Source: Pigoraptor chileana (lineage: Eukaryota > Opisthokonta > Filasterea). From it: a stretch of 21,887 nucleotides of DNA. The notes under the pieces are model-generated. The model saw nothing but the letters and a program-made list of their open reading frames with translations, made no database searches and was not told the DNA's origin. The first letter of the stretch is position 1, and each line of letters opens with the position of its first letter. Below, in pieces: positions 9,580-20,368 of this stretch. Made by a program: the position numbers and the translations under genes. The stretch spans positions 1 through 21,887 of the forward strand of contig CALSCR010003909.1 in the NCBI GenBank assembly GCA_943704495.1, given 5' to 3'.

Positions 9580-10498
9580 CTGGAAGCAGCCGCTCGTGTT
9601 GTTGGCTGAGCCTACAATTTAGTGTACATAATGAATAATATTTTTTAAGGGCACTCGGGGTCACGAATCAAAGTCAACGGAGACTCGTCTGGTGTTGATG
9701 CTCACCGTTGGCAGTGTCCTTTGCGACTGCTTCTTCTCGCATTCCTGTTTCTCAATCCCTCCTTTCTCAGGACTCCTTTTTGCTTCCCTTTCCTCCCGCG
9801 GGAATGATCGTCTTCAGTTGTTGAGTCTTCGCCCCGGGGACGATACAGATCTGGCAATGCTAATGGAGGACAACAATATAATCATGCCGGTGCAATGCAG
9901 TATTCGTGTAATTTTTCTTTTTGAGTGCCACTCACTAGACAACTGATGCGACCGTTTATGTCGTCATGCTTGTATACTGCTAATGTTATTTTCCCAATAG
10001 AAGCAAAGGATAAAGAGTATAATGGCCACTTCTCCAATGGAACCGATAATTAACCCGGGTGCACAGATATACCCGTCTATGCCACGTAAAACGAGTGTTT
10101 TTAACCGGCTCGTCTTTACCAAGGGGTTGTCGCCATCATGACCTCGCAAGAATTTAAACCTGGTATGCGCTGGGCCACCGACGCAGTCGTCAAGTGTCAG
10201 GCATCTAACTACCCAAGGCAGCTGATATAAGATGCTACGTTCCATGGCACTCAAGACTTCCACACACCTGTCAGACAGTTTCTGTAACTGGGGAATCGAG
10301 TTTGTCGCAACTATTATTGAATACCACAACAGCACTCAGTGACACACAAAGAATAAACAAATGCGCAATCGAATGGGAATAAAGAATCCAATAAAATCAT
10401 CAACAACAGACTGACAACGGATTGGAGAACGCGCACGACAGAGACAGAAACTGAAAAAAACAAGAAGCCGAACTTGTCCCTAGGTGGCGACAGTCACT
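9580..10498. other. Tail-to-tail spacer between IQ-motif gene and DIP2
   Basis: Both neighbours end into these 919 bp, so they must hold two 3' UTRs. A minus-strand ORF of 123 codons (10335-9964) with a hydrophobic end is present but has no recognised motif and no supporting exon, and lies in A+T-richer DNA typical of 3' UTR. A plus-strand ORF at 9692-9946 is equally unsupported. Confidence 0.5.
10352..10395 (+). terminator. Three clustered AATAAA poly(A) signals
   Basis: AATAAA occurs at 10352-10357, 10378-10383 and 10390-10395 on the plus strand. They could end transcripts of the IQ-motif gene, but that would need a 3' UTR of almost 800 nt running close to the DIP2 stop. A weaker AATAAT-type signal lies much closer to that stop, near 9630. 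Either may be used. Confidence 0.3.
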
Positions 10499-13400
10499 TC
10501 ACACGTTGTACGCAACATGAATGGGGTCGAGGCCACCGGCGACAAATCCGTCGCGCAGACGGATGCGCTGCTTCTGGCCCCGGGCGTTGAGCGGAATTGT
10601 GCGCGGGGGCACAAACGCAATGACATGGAGGACGAGGCCGTGTTCATCGAGCGCGGTGGATGTGATGACGGGCACGAGGGACAGGAGGTCCGCCTGGTCA
10701 ATCACTTCGACCACTGCAACCAACAGCTTCTGCGAACGGAAAACAACACTGCAATAATGTGTGTGCAACATCACAGAGATGGGAATAAAAGTACGATGAG
10801 CCATGTCAGTGCCGCTGTGTGATATTGTTGTCCTGACCATCGCAAAGTGCAGACGCAAAGGCCGCTTGATATATATAGAAAATATGGTCACATTGAGACT
10901 CAAAAGAAATAAAACATATGCAGCGACATTCGCTATACAACACAACAGCACACTGGGGCACACAATATCACACACATGAAAAAGCACTACCCACCAGCCC
11001 CCATCCGCAATCTTACGGTGGCTGCGCTCAATACTGAGCTCGACATCAACGGCAAAGTGCCTATAACCCTCGACGAGAAACGTTTCCTCAATTGCACCCA
11101 CGACATAAAGTGACTCTGCGCCCCCGGATGCCTTGCTGAGAAAGCCCAGGTAGCCAGTGCGCGCATACTGCAGCGATTGGTTTCCATTGGCAACCGCACA
11201 GTGAAAGTGCGCCTTGCTGAGCTCGTCGTTGATGACCTTCACGAGCCCAAAATAGCCCTTGCCATTGTGGGGGCTGCTCACCCAAATCTCGCCAATGTCC
11301 TTGCCCATGCACGCGCGCCCTGTGTCCGGATGCACAATTGCAACCTTCACGCGGGGCAACAACTGAATACCGAAAAAAACAACAACAAAATGTTGATTGG
11401 ACAAAGCGGTCAGTGTTGAGTACTAGTGGGGTGCATTCAGCCACATGAAGCTGCGATAGTCGTGCGGGGACATGAGACAAACCACACAACTAAAAAAAGT
11501 CAACACCGCGAGTAATTATTCTTTCAATCAGCAAAACTCTCGAGACAGGAAACACACCTTTCCGGAGGACGGCACACAGATGCTATTGGGCGATCCCCTT
11601 TCGACAAGCTCAATGCGGTCCTGGCGGAGGCCGCGCAGCTCGAGATACACGGCGTCGAGTGTGCCCGAGCGCGTTGCTTTTCCCGAGGCATCACCCGTCC
11701 GCATGGCAACCGTTGCGTTGGCAGCGCACGTGAACGGCGAGTCGATTGCGTCGGATTGCAGGCCGATCGAGGCGAAGGCGGCTGCAAACATTGCGAGAAG
11801 GTCGGCACGTGGGCGCTCGGGAGAGTCAACGAGAAGCGCCTTGAGCGATGACAGGCTTCCCGTAAGAGCCGGCGGAGTGTTCTTGGAGAGGGCGCGCATG
11901 CAGAGTTCCAGGACGGGACAAGCTGCGATTGTTGCAATAGCTGCGGTTGTGCGGGATAGAGAGAGAGAGAGACAGAGAGAGAGAGAGGGAGAGAGAGAGA
12001 AGGACGGGACCAACAAAAAGGGCAAAGATAAGCGAACGAGCGAGAATGAAGCAATCACAGGACATAAGCAAAAGTCACCTAATCAAGAAAGGAGCAAGGA
12101 AGACTCCACACGCGATTCTCAACGCACTTCCACAATGCAGCCAGTGCATGGTTATAAAAGCACCCCACCTTTGTATCGCCCAATCGTTGCAAACCACACG
12201 CTGGGGTTCTGTTGCAGGTCCGCCGGACTCACAATGACAGTGGGGAATCCGCAAAACACACCCACAAAGCTGGAAAAGGCGAGTCCGGCGCCGTTGACGG
12301 GGTCTGCGCACACGATGACAACGCGGTTCGACGGCAGCTTGCCGGCAACCTTGTGCGCGCGGCAGAAGGAAGTGACTGTCTCGTGGGCAAACTTGATTCC
12401 GGCGAGCACTCCGTTGGCGGAAATGCTGAACTCAATGTGCGACAGGAGCTCGGCGGTCGGCGGCTTGTAGTAATTCATTTCGGCCTTCTTTTTGGGCGCG
12501 TCCTCGACAGTATACACGAGGGGCCAGCCTTCCATCAGCGGGGCGACATCCTTTTGCCGCAGGGCCCGCACAACAGACTCGCACGTGAGCACCGCGCGTG
12601 CGTCTGCCATGTCCACGATGCGCTTGCTTGTCGGCACCCACGGGCGCGCCGTCACATTTGGCGGCGGCGCACGAATGGGGACAGGGACGGCGCCAATGTA
12701 CATGCACGCATACAGCGCGACCACAAATTCGACCGATGGCGGAAAAACGAGTGCCACGTTGTCTCCAGCATGGAGGCCCGCTCTCTCGGTGAGGAACAGG
12801 GCAATGCGCGTGGCCTCCGCGTGAAGACGCCCAAACGACATGACAGTGGCGTCCCTGCCGACAGAGTCCACTGCGGTGAAAGCAGGGGCGTCGGGAGTGG
12901 CGGTCGCACGCCACCGGAGGATCTCGGGGAGTGAGCGAAACTCATCCAGAGAGCGGCCGCTGGCGTCGTCGTTCACGCGCTCGACATCTGCACCGTGTGA
13001 GTCGGCCAGCTGTGCGCCGGTGATGGCATCCCCGAGCATCTTCAGCGCTTTGAGCGAAGAATAAGGTAAGGACAAGGGTATGTCAGAACACGTGCTGTGA
13101 CGCACTAGATCGAGCCGATTGAGTGGGATTTTGCAAGAAGCTCCTCGCAGACGTAACAGATTTGCACAGGGCGCTGACTACGCATTAGGGAGCTGCATGG
13201 AGACGCGGCAAAGGTAACTGTGTGGCGACCCAAATATACACACCCTCATTTGTCTTCGGCGTGGCCTTTGGAAGGTTAGTGACGGTGGTTGGGCGCATAA
13301 CCACGTGCACAGGACTCAGCGCGCCCGAGATGAATGCCTTCTTGCAGTTGAAGCTGTGGACGATCTTCTCGCGCGTGAGGGGAAGATTATCCGGGGGCAC

Positions 13401-16400
13401 GGCGAGCACCGCATACAGCGGCACTGACTGCACCTCCTCGACCGTGGCAACAACAGTGTCGACATACTTTGACAGCGGCTCGCCTGGTCCCGCGGCACTC
13501 TCAAACACAACGCAAATGCGCTCTTCCTCGTATACGGTGACGGCAAACACGGCGACCCTGACGGATGCAAGGAAATATACACAGGTGTGAGTTGAGAAAG
13601 GGAACCGAATGGTGCACAGCCCTTGACGCCACTTTCAGTACTCAAAATGCCTCAGGCACAAGGCCATCAATTACAATATCTCCTGACGGGAGGGAGATGA
13701 CATTTAGTGCTTGTTGAGAACCCACAGTCCCAATTGCCACGAGAGAGTGTGCGGCATCCCACCTGTCCTTATTGATGGGCGTCGGTTTGATAGACAACAC
13801 CGTCTTCTGAATGTCGTCGAGGCTGATGTAGCGTCCCTCTGACATGACGCGGTGGCCCACACCACCCGTAATGAACAGGCGCGCGTCGTGCACAAACCCA
13901 AGCCATCCCGTGCGCACATACAGCTCGCTGTCGTCGCGTGCGTTGGATGGCTTCACCTGGAATGCTACCGCGCTCTTTCCCTCCAGTCCCCAGTACCCGC
14001 TGCCCACGGACGGCGCGTGTACGCAAATCTCCCCAATCTCATCCGTGCGGCAGATAAGCGGCTGTTTGCCGGGCGATATGAGGGCGACTTTGGCTGCGAC
14101 GCGCAATTCACACGAGTGGTGCACAGTGGTAAGTACGCGACGGCGGACAGCACACATCACTTGTGTGAACAGACAAAATCTGGAGGTGTCAGAATACTGC
14201 GCGTGGTGGTCTCCAGGCGAAGAAAGCTTATACAAAGACAAAAGAAAGACGCAACACAACTGCAAAACACAACACACAGCCAGGAATCAACTGTCACATG
14301 TGGCGCACACCCAGCACACGGCGACGCACCCTTTGGAAGTGCAGATCCGCTGTCAAACAACGTCATTGCGCCGGGAGTACCCGCAGACACTAAGTTCACG
14401 AGGCCGAATCCGGCCGCCCGCCCGTCGATCGACACCTTGACGGGTGTCTGTGACGGTGGACGCATCGAGACGGCAAGTGTTTCCGGAGCGGCAAAACAAG
14501 CACAGAGCACGGGATCGGGAATGGCGAACCCGGTGCAAAACGCACGCGCAACATCGGCGGGAAAGCGCTCGGCGATGGCAACGACGCCGCGCAGTGACTG
14601 CAGTTTCAGGGCCTTGCGCTCCTTGTCGGGGACGGACGACACGCACAATGCAAGGGCGGGTGTGATACTGACGGCGAATTGGGCTGGATTATATGTGCGG
14701 AAAAAGTGCGCCAATTTGCAGTGGAGTGGCCGGCGATGAAGAACGTGAGCTGAGAGCGGATGGCACACGGCACACAACACAGAGGGCTTGCGTCGGACAG
14801 CATTGGAGGATCTCCTCATAATGCTCAAACCGCGACGTCACTGCCACACAATAGCGCACGCGGCCGACTGTCACCAACAACAGAAAAAAGCATGAAGCCA
14901 AACAAACAAAACAATTTAAATCGAACAAGTTCAACAATCCATTCGCAACGATGGATTACAAAAACATTCCGACTAAAGTCATCGTCACTGCCCATGGTCC
15001 TTTAAGATCACAACACATAAATGCATTGGCCAAAGCAGCAAATCAGCGTAAAATGGAGTCCACAGATGGAGAATAGAGAGCAGCCAACAAGCAGCGCCCA
15101 CCCTTGAACTTTGAAACGGAGGCCATCCACACGGCGGGGTTCTGCTGCAGCGTGGCATATGGAATGACGACAGTGTGGAGGCCCGCATACACGCCGAGGA
15201 GTGCGCCAAACCACAGCCCCGGGGACGATGCGCAGTCGAGTGCCATCACCAGCGTTGAGCTGGACGTGCACTGCAGCGACGCCGCGAGTGCACGCGCCGC
15301 ACAAATGGCGGCAGCGTGGCTCACGTGAATGGCCTTCACCTCGCCCGTCTCGGTGACGGATCCCTCCACATAGGCGGGCGCATTCGAGGGCTTGCCACCC
15401 CCGGATAATGCTTGCGCCTGACCAGGCACGCGCGGGAGTGAGTCGATCACATACCACTCCATTTTTGGCCATCCGCGGAGGGGCGCCGGTCGGCCGTTGT
15501 CGTCACGTGGGTGGTCTTTTCGTGCCGCTTCGGTCGTCAGGGCAACGCGCACCCCGCAGCCACTCAGCAGAAACGCGCTCTGCGCAACGCCCGGGTCGTC
15601 GATTGACGACGGACTTGTAACGGGCACCGCCACTGCACCGGCCATTGCGCAGCCGTAGAACGCCCACACGAAAACGTCAGCCTGCCATGCGGGGAGTACT
15701 ATTGCGACGCGGTCGCCGTTGTTCACACCAAACCTGCGGCGACCACGGGACACACACACGGTCAGTTACAATATGTTGCTATTGTTGCACGCGACAAGGA
15801 GAAGCTCCCAATAGCAGTCGGATGCACACACATGCACAAGCGCTCGGATCAAAATGAACGTAGCTTACCTGTGAGAGAGGGCATACGCAAGCTGCTCAGC
15901 CTGCTTGGCCAGCTTAAAGTACGAAAGCATTGCTGTCTCCTTGCCGCGGGCGTCGAGGACGCTGAGCGCCGTCTTCTTGGAGAGCGCTCCGTGGCCCCGC
16001 ACCCGCGCCAAGTCGCCCAGTGTGGCGAGGTGCGCTTCGTCCGTCAGGCGGTGCTCATCGTGCGGCAGCGCTTGCGGCTGTATCGTAAGGGGGTCCATCA
16101 CGCGACCGGTGGGCTTCGGGGCATTCGGATCGAGTGCCTTTGGTGCGTCGCCATCCCCGGAACGCATAAACTGCTTCTTGGGGGCGGATGGGTTGGACTG
16201 CAGCGCCGCCATCAGCTGCTGTATGCGCGACGACAGCGCCTTGTTTGACTTGCCCTCTTGGTCGCCAGCTGTGTGCGGGTGTGCGATACAGGTAAAAAAA
16301 TGAGAAACAAGAGAGACACAGTCTGGTGCTCAATTTCAATGGCAGTGTGACATACGTTGACACGCGACTATTCAAGCGAGGCCAGATGGAAGTCGAATGC

Positions 16401-17413
16401 ACAACATCAGCGCCATACCGAGGGGCTCGTTCACTGTGGGGAGTGACGCCCTGCCGCCGTCCTCACTGTCGGCTCCGCGGGGGCTGGACAGGCCATCGCC
16501 AAGCAGATTGCCACAGCTTCCGCCGCGCTCCATCGAGGGAGTCGCCCTCGGACTGGCCGCGAGCGAGACTGGGTTTGGGCGAGGACTGACCCCACCCGTT
16601 GCAGGCAGCGGCGGAGGCATGCCCACCACCGGCGGAGGAAGAGGAATGTTCATGGAAGGCCCGACGGGCTTGAGGCTGGAGCTGCTGGCCACGCGCCCCC
16701 CGGCCGATAGCATTGGCGGCGGTGGCGGCCCCCCTCCAGACGACGCCGCCGCACGCTGAACGGCAGGTGTCGACGGCGCAGAGACGGGCAGCGCCGGTGA
16801 GCTCATTCCGCGCGCACCAATGCCCCCCAGGCCGTTCTTGAGCGCCTCCTTGCGTGCATTGAAGTCTGACGAGGACACGGCGTCTTCGGGAACGCGCCGT
16901 GCGGTGCTTGGGCTCGCAGTCGTGCTGTCAGAGAGTGTGCGTGGATGCGACATTCCAGCCGAGTCAGGCCCACACTCCGACACACTCTGGGTGCGCGGAC
17001 ACGCCTTGACCCGGCCAGCCGCCTCGGGATGAGTCGATAAGTATCGCAGGAGTGCATTCTCTGCGCATGCAAGAATGCGCGTGCGGTTGCATTGTCAGTG
17101 TTTGGGAATCGCCGATCACTAAAGCCAGTAAACGCATCAATGGCACAAAAGACATCTCAAGCACCCACCTCCGCCGTGCGGAGCAAGTAAAGTCGCCCGT
17201 TTCTTGTCATATCCCTTTTCAGTGACATCGCCTGCACATTCATAGAGCCACAACGGGCACGGTGAGCGCAAGGCCACGCCACCAAAACAACGCACACACA
17301 CCGACTCCCAACTAACATACACCACACTGCCAACTCAGACACTCACCATCTTCAAGGTCTCTGTCTAATTGCACGAGCTTCCTCACAACACTGTCCGATA
17401 TCGGCACCGCCAT
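10499..17413 (-). CDS. DIP2: DIP2 (disco-interacting protein 2) orthologue, complete, 1560 aa
   Basis: Twelve minus-strand exons: 17413-17347, 17231-17169, 17060-16419, 16268-15869, 15733-15102, 14683-14330, 14093-13763, 13557-13244, 13047-12169, 11940-11558, 11362-10995, 10748-10499. The sum is 4683 nt, in frame throughout; human DIP2A has about 1570 aa. The N terminus MAVPISDSVV leads to GDVTEKGYDKKRATLL (23-38), the DMAP1-binding signature. A Ser/Pro linker (about 85-250) holds PPPPP and IPLPPPVVGMPPPLP. SSRIQQLMAALQ precedes the first fatty-acyl-AMP-ligase-like half (about 330-935; TDEIGEICV, RTGWLGF), followed by the second (about 965-1560; GKDIGEIWV, RTGYLGF). The end RLRDGFVAGGLDPIHVAYNV matches animal DIP2 almost residue for residue. 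In both halves the Asp of the adenylation motif RTGD is replaced (W783, Y1426), as I recall for animal DIP2. Known family role: control of diacylglycerol subspecies through FAAL-like domains; no ligase activity is proven here. Introns are 108-418 nt. Confidence 0.97.
11957..12001. repeat. (GA)n tract in DIP2 intron 9
   Basis: An imperfect GA run lies a few nucleotides upstream of the exon 10 acceptor at 11941. On the DIP2 strand it reads (TC)n and so may double as the polypyrimidine tract of that acceptor. Confidence 0.85.
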
Positions 17414-17783
17414 TTCCAGCCAAATGTGCCAAAATGTGCCGAATATGTCGGGTGTCGGCTTCACACGCACCACTCGATGCAGTCAGGCAAGCACACACCG
17501 CACACACCGCACTCAGCGGTCAAGTGGGCGCATTGCGCTGGACATTGCGTCCGTCGTCTCTGTTTAAAATTGAAATTGTCGATGTTCGCGTCCCAGTTCC
17601 ACACCAGCAGAATCCAAGTTCACCCCTCGCACCAAGCAATTGTCATTGTTAATGAACACAGGATTCAAGTCCAGCGTCCTGATGGACTCGATTATCAATA
17701 ATGAAGAGAATGTGAGTAGTCTTTGCATGCAAGATGGATCAAGCGCATTCTATTTGTGATTGCTTTTTGCGACGCGTGGACCC

Positions 17784-17844
17784 TGTGTGTGTGTGTATGT
17801 GTGTGTCTGTGCGTGCGTGTGTGTGTGCATGTGTGTGTGTGTGT
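17784..17844. repeat. TG microsatellite between DIP2 and PLRG1
   Basis: An imperfect TG run of about 61 bp, interrupted by A and C. Such alternating purine-pyrimidine DNA can adopt Z-form; its place in a divergent promoter is noted. Confidence 0.9.
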
Positions 17845-17963
17845 CGACAGCATTGCAGCACTTTGGGGACAGACAGACCTTCCCGTTCAAGCCAGTCTAA
17901 CTCGACAACAGCAGGCTGAGTAAACACGCAGATCATGCGAGCACTCGGAAGGGAGTGCAGTGG

Positions 17964-18006
17964 TCACGTGCCGCAATACTTTGCGAGATTTCGAATCGAT
18001 CACGTG
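17964..18006. promoter_or_regulatory. Two TCACGTG E-box/G-box motifs
   Basis: TCACGTG occurs at 17964-17970 and 18000-18006, exactly 36 bp apart, about 320-360 bp upstream of the PLRG1 ATG and about 550-590 bp upstream of the DIP2 ATG. The 7-mer is the preferred site of USF, MiT/TFE and Cbf1-type bHLH factors. Two copies in one short window are more than expected by chance, but function is inference. Confidence 0.35.
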
Positions 18007-18323
18007 CGCAGCGCGCGGCCATCTGCCTTCCGTGAATGAATTCAAACTAAAACAGGAGTGAATCACATCTTCCAGTTCATCGCAAGAGTATTTCCCCCAC
18101 TTTTCGTTACCTTGCTCACCGCTGTTCGTGTAGTTTGTTTGTTCAAGGCCGTTGTAAGCAATTGCCGTGCATATTATTGCCGGTGTGGGCATTGTCGGCC
18201 GTGGTGGACTGTGTGCCATCCCATCGGAGGTCGTATCGAAAGGCACCTTACCGATCACTGGGATCCTCAAGGCGCATCCGTGCGAGTATACACACACAGC
18301 TTCACACTCCACCACACCAAAAT

Positions 18324-20332
18324 ATGGCGGATGTTGAGCAGCCACAGGGGGTACGTTGGGTTAGCCTCGTTTGGTTGTTTGGTTGTTTGTTTGTTTGTGT
18401 GAGACACGCTCAGTGGCCACCCACACTCGCATTCATCTCTTGAAATGTTGCTGCGTTGAATTTTCACAATAACAGGATGCCCATATGGTCCTCCCCCTTA
18501 AAACGATCGTTTTTCGGTCACTTAAGCGCACGCACGATATGTTCCTTTCCAATCACGGCAAACCGGTTGTGGTCGGAGATGCGCATGACAGGTGTGTGCG
18601 CCCTCGTGTGTGCCTTTGCCTTAGTTTGTTTGACAAGCATGCACACCTCTTAGCCGCCGTACAGGATGGGCTTTGGGCTTACATGATGGAAGTGATTTTG
18701 TTCAGTGCTTGCTCATTCCAGCGTGTCTCCTGCGGAACTAATGCAACTGCCACGTGACACCCTCGCAGCAAGCGCATACGCGTGTCGTGCCGCGTGCGTG
18801 ACGAGTATGAGGGTGTGCTTGCGATGCCCCCCGCACCGACACAGCGGCAGTCGGCTGTTGAGGGCGGCCCCACCGCAAACCCCGTGCCCCTGCGGCTGAT
18901 CGAGGCGCCGCCGCCGGTCGTCAAGGGTGTGCATGCGTATCCCTCGGCACCCGGTGTCGCTCTGTCGGACGACACCGCGGCCGCTCCCCGCCAGATCCCG
19001 CAGTCCTCCGTTGACCAGACACAGCAGAAGCTGCGACACACACGCGAGCAGTGGGTTTCATAGTCGCTGGGGTTGGGTGGGACCATGGAGGGTGTTAGGG
19101 TTTGCTTGGTAATGTGACCTATGCATCGTCGAAGTGCCCGCATCATGCCAATATGAGGTCGCCTTTTGTTTTCATGTCTGCATTTTAGATTGGCGCTCAT
19201 CAGCTCGACAAAACCGGGCATTGCCGACATCAAGGAGAAGACTCGTGGGGGTGGGTAATCCTGGCATGTGATGCTGCACTGTGCGCGAGTGCGTCGTTGC
19301 GGTGTGCGCCATCTGGGCTCGGTTGTCGCACGAATTCTATTTCGAGTGGGCCCTCATTTTTGGTCTTATTCCGCTACATTTGCAGCGCTCACAGTGCGGT
19401 CAGCGCCTGTCGTCCCCAAGCCACAGTGGCACGCGCCCTGGAAGCTCATGCGGGTGGGTGGTCACGTGAGGCCACAAGTGCCATGACCTGCCCTTGTCCT
19501 TGTCCGTGCCGCTCACTGACTGGTTGGCCTGAGCGAGAGAGTCCTTGCCAATCCGCACATCCAATCATGCGCTCTGTTTTGTTTGTGACCCTGGGCACAG
19601 CGCCTGAGACGACCGGAACCCTACATCTCGCGCTCTCTCTTTATACCCCTTTCTACATCCCCCACGATTGCACGAATTGAGCGCTTTCGCATCTTATTTT
19701 TCCGTTTGGTCTGCAGGTTATTAGTGGGCACACTGGCTGGGTGCGTGCAGTGGCGGTGGACCCAAGCAACAAGTGGTTTGCCACGGGATCAGTTGACCGC
19801 ACAATCAAGGTGGGTGCAACATGTTGTTTCTTTGTCTCTTTGTTTGTTTGTTTGTGTATCTGTGGGTCGTGTATGCATGACTCTTCTGTGAGCTTTAATG
19901 AAACCTCGCTTTGTTATCTCACACACTCGCTCATGCTTGTAACTCATTGTCCGTCCCTGTGTAGATCTGGGATCTTGCCAGTGGCACACTGAAGCTGTCT
20001 CTGACAGGTCACGTGGCGGCCCTGCGTGGCCTTGCCGTGAGCAACCGCCACCCATACCTCTTCTCGTGCGCCGAGGACAAGTCCGTCAAGTGCTGGGACT
20101 TGGAGACCAACAAGGTGCGCGCGTGCATTTTACATAGTGGATGTGCGCAGGCGCCATGATCTTAGACCCTGGGTCGCGTTCGTGCCTGGGCATTCAGTGT
20201 ATTGAAAATCGCTTCTCATTGAGTTCTGTGAATGGGATGATTGAAACGAACCTCAGATGTGCCACTCTCTCTCTCTCTCTCTGCTGTGGAGTCCATGGGC
20301 ACAGCGCCTATGACACTGACTTGATTCCTACA

Positions 20333-20368
<36 letters not shown>

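Larger units (their letters stand above)
17414..18323. promoter_or_regulatory. Divergent DIP2/PLRG1 spacer (910 bp)
   Basis: DIP2 and PLRG1 start in opposite directions from this stretch, so it holds both promoters. It contains a TG tract (17784-17844) and two TCACGTG boxes. A short ATG reading MDSIINNEEN followed by GTGAGT (17682-17717) looks like a tiny exon but no acceptor continues it convincingly. No tRNA: one B-box-like GATTCAAGTCC near 17662 lacks an A box and a cloverleaf. Confidence 0.45.

Noticed and set aside
9964-10335. 123-codon minus-strand ORF with a hydrophobic C terminus as a small membrane protein gene
   Set aside because: It lies in the expected DIP2 3' UTR, has no recognised motif, and its single hydrophobic stretch is easily produced by A+T-rich DNA.
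10980-10995. Alternative DIP2 exon 11 donor GTAGTG giving ADGGWW-KLLVAVVE
   Set aside because: The GTGGGT donor with acceptor 10749 gives ADGGCVVFRSQKLLVAVVE, which has the same length and pattern as animal DIP2 (ECAVFTWTNLLVVVVE).
11472-12470. 332-codon plus-strand ORF
   Set aside because: It overlaps two DIP2 exons and an intron antisense and includes a GA-repeat-derived RERERER run.
13844-14739. Plus-strand ORFs of 198 and 295 codons
   Set aside because: They are antisense to DIP2 exons 6 and 7; the DIP2 reading is supported by homology on the other strand.
14684-14937. Minus-strand ORF reading GRVRYCVAVTSRFEHYEEILQ, which first looked like a DIP2 exon needing a frameshift to reach the next part
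   Set aside because: It lies in an intron. The acceptor at 14684 (ATAATCCAG) joins SKFK to AQFAVSITPALALC in frame and matches the second FAAL half (GRYK-AIATIAACPVLELC) exactly.
17640-17720. Possible tRNA (B-box-like GATTCAAGTCC) or a tiny first exon MDSIINNEEN with GTGAGT donor
   Set aside because: No A box or cloverleaf partner; no acceptor continues the tiny exon, and PLRG1 already has a complete, well-matched start at 18324.
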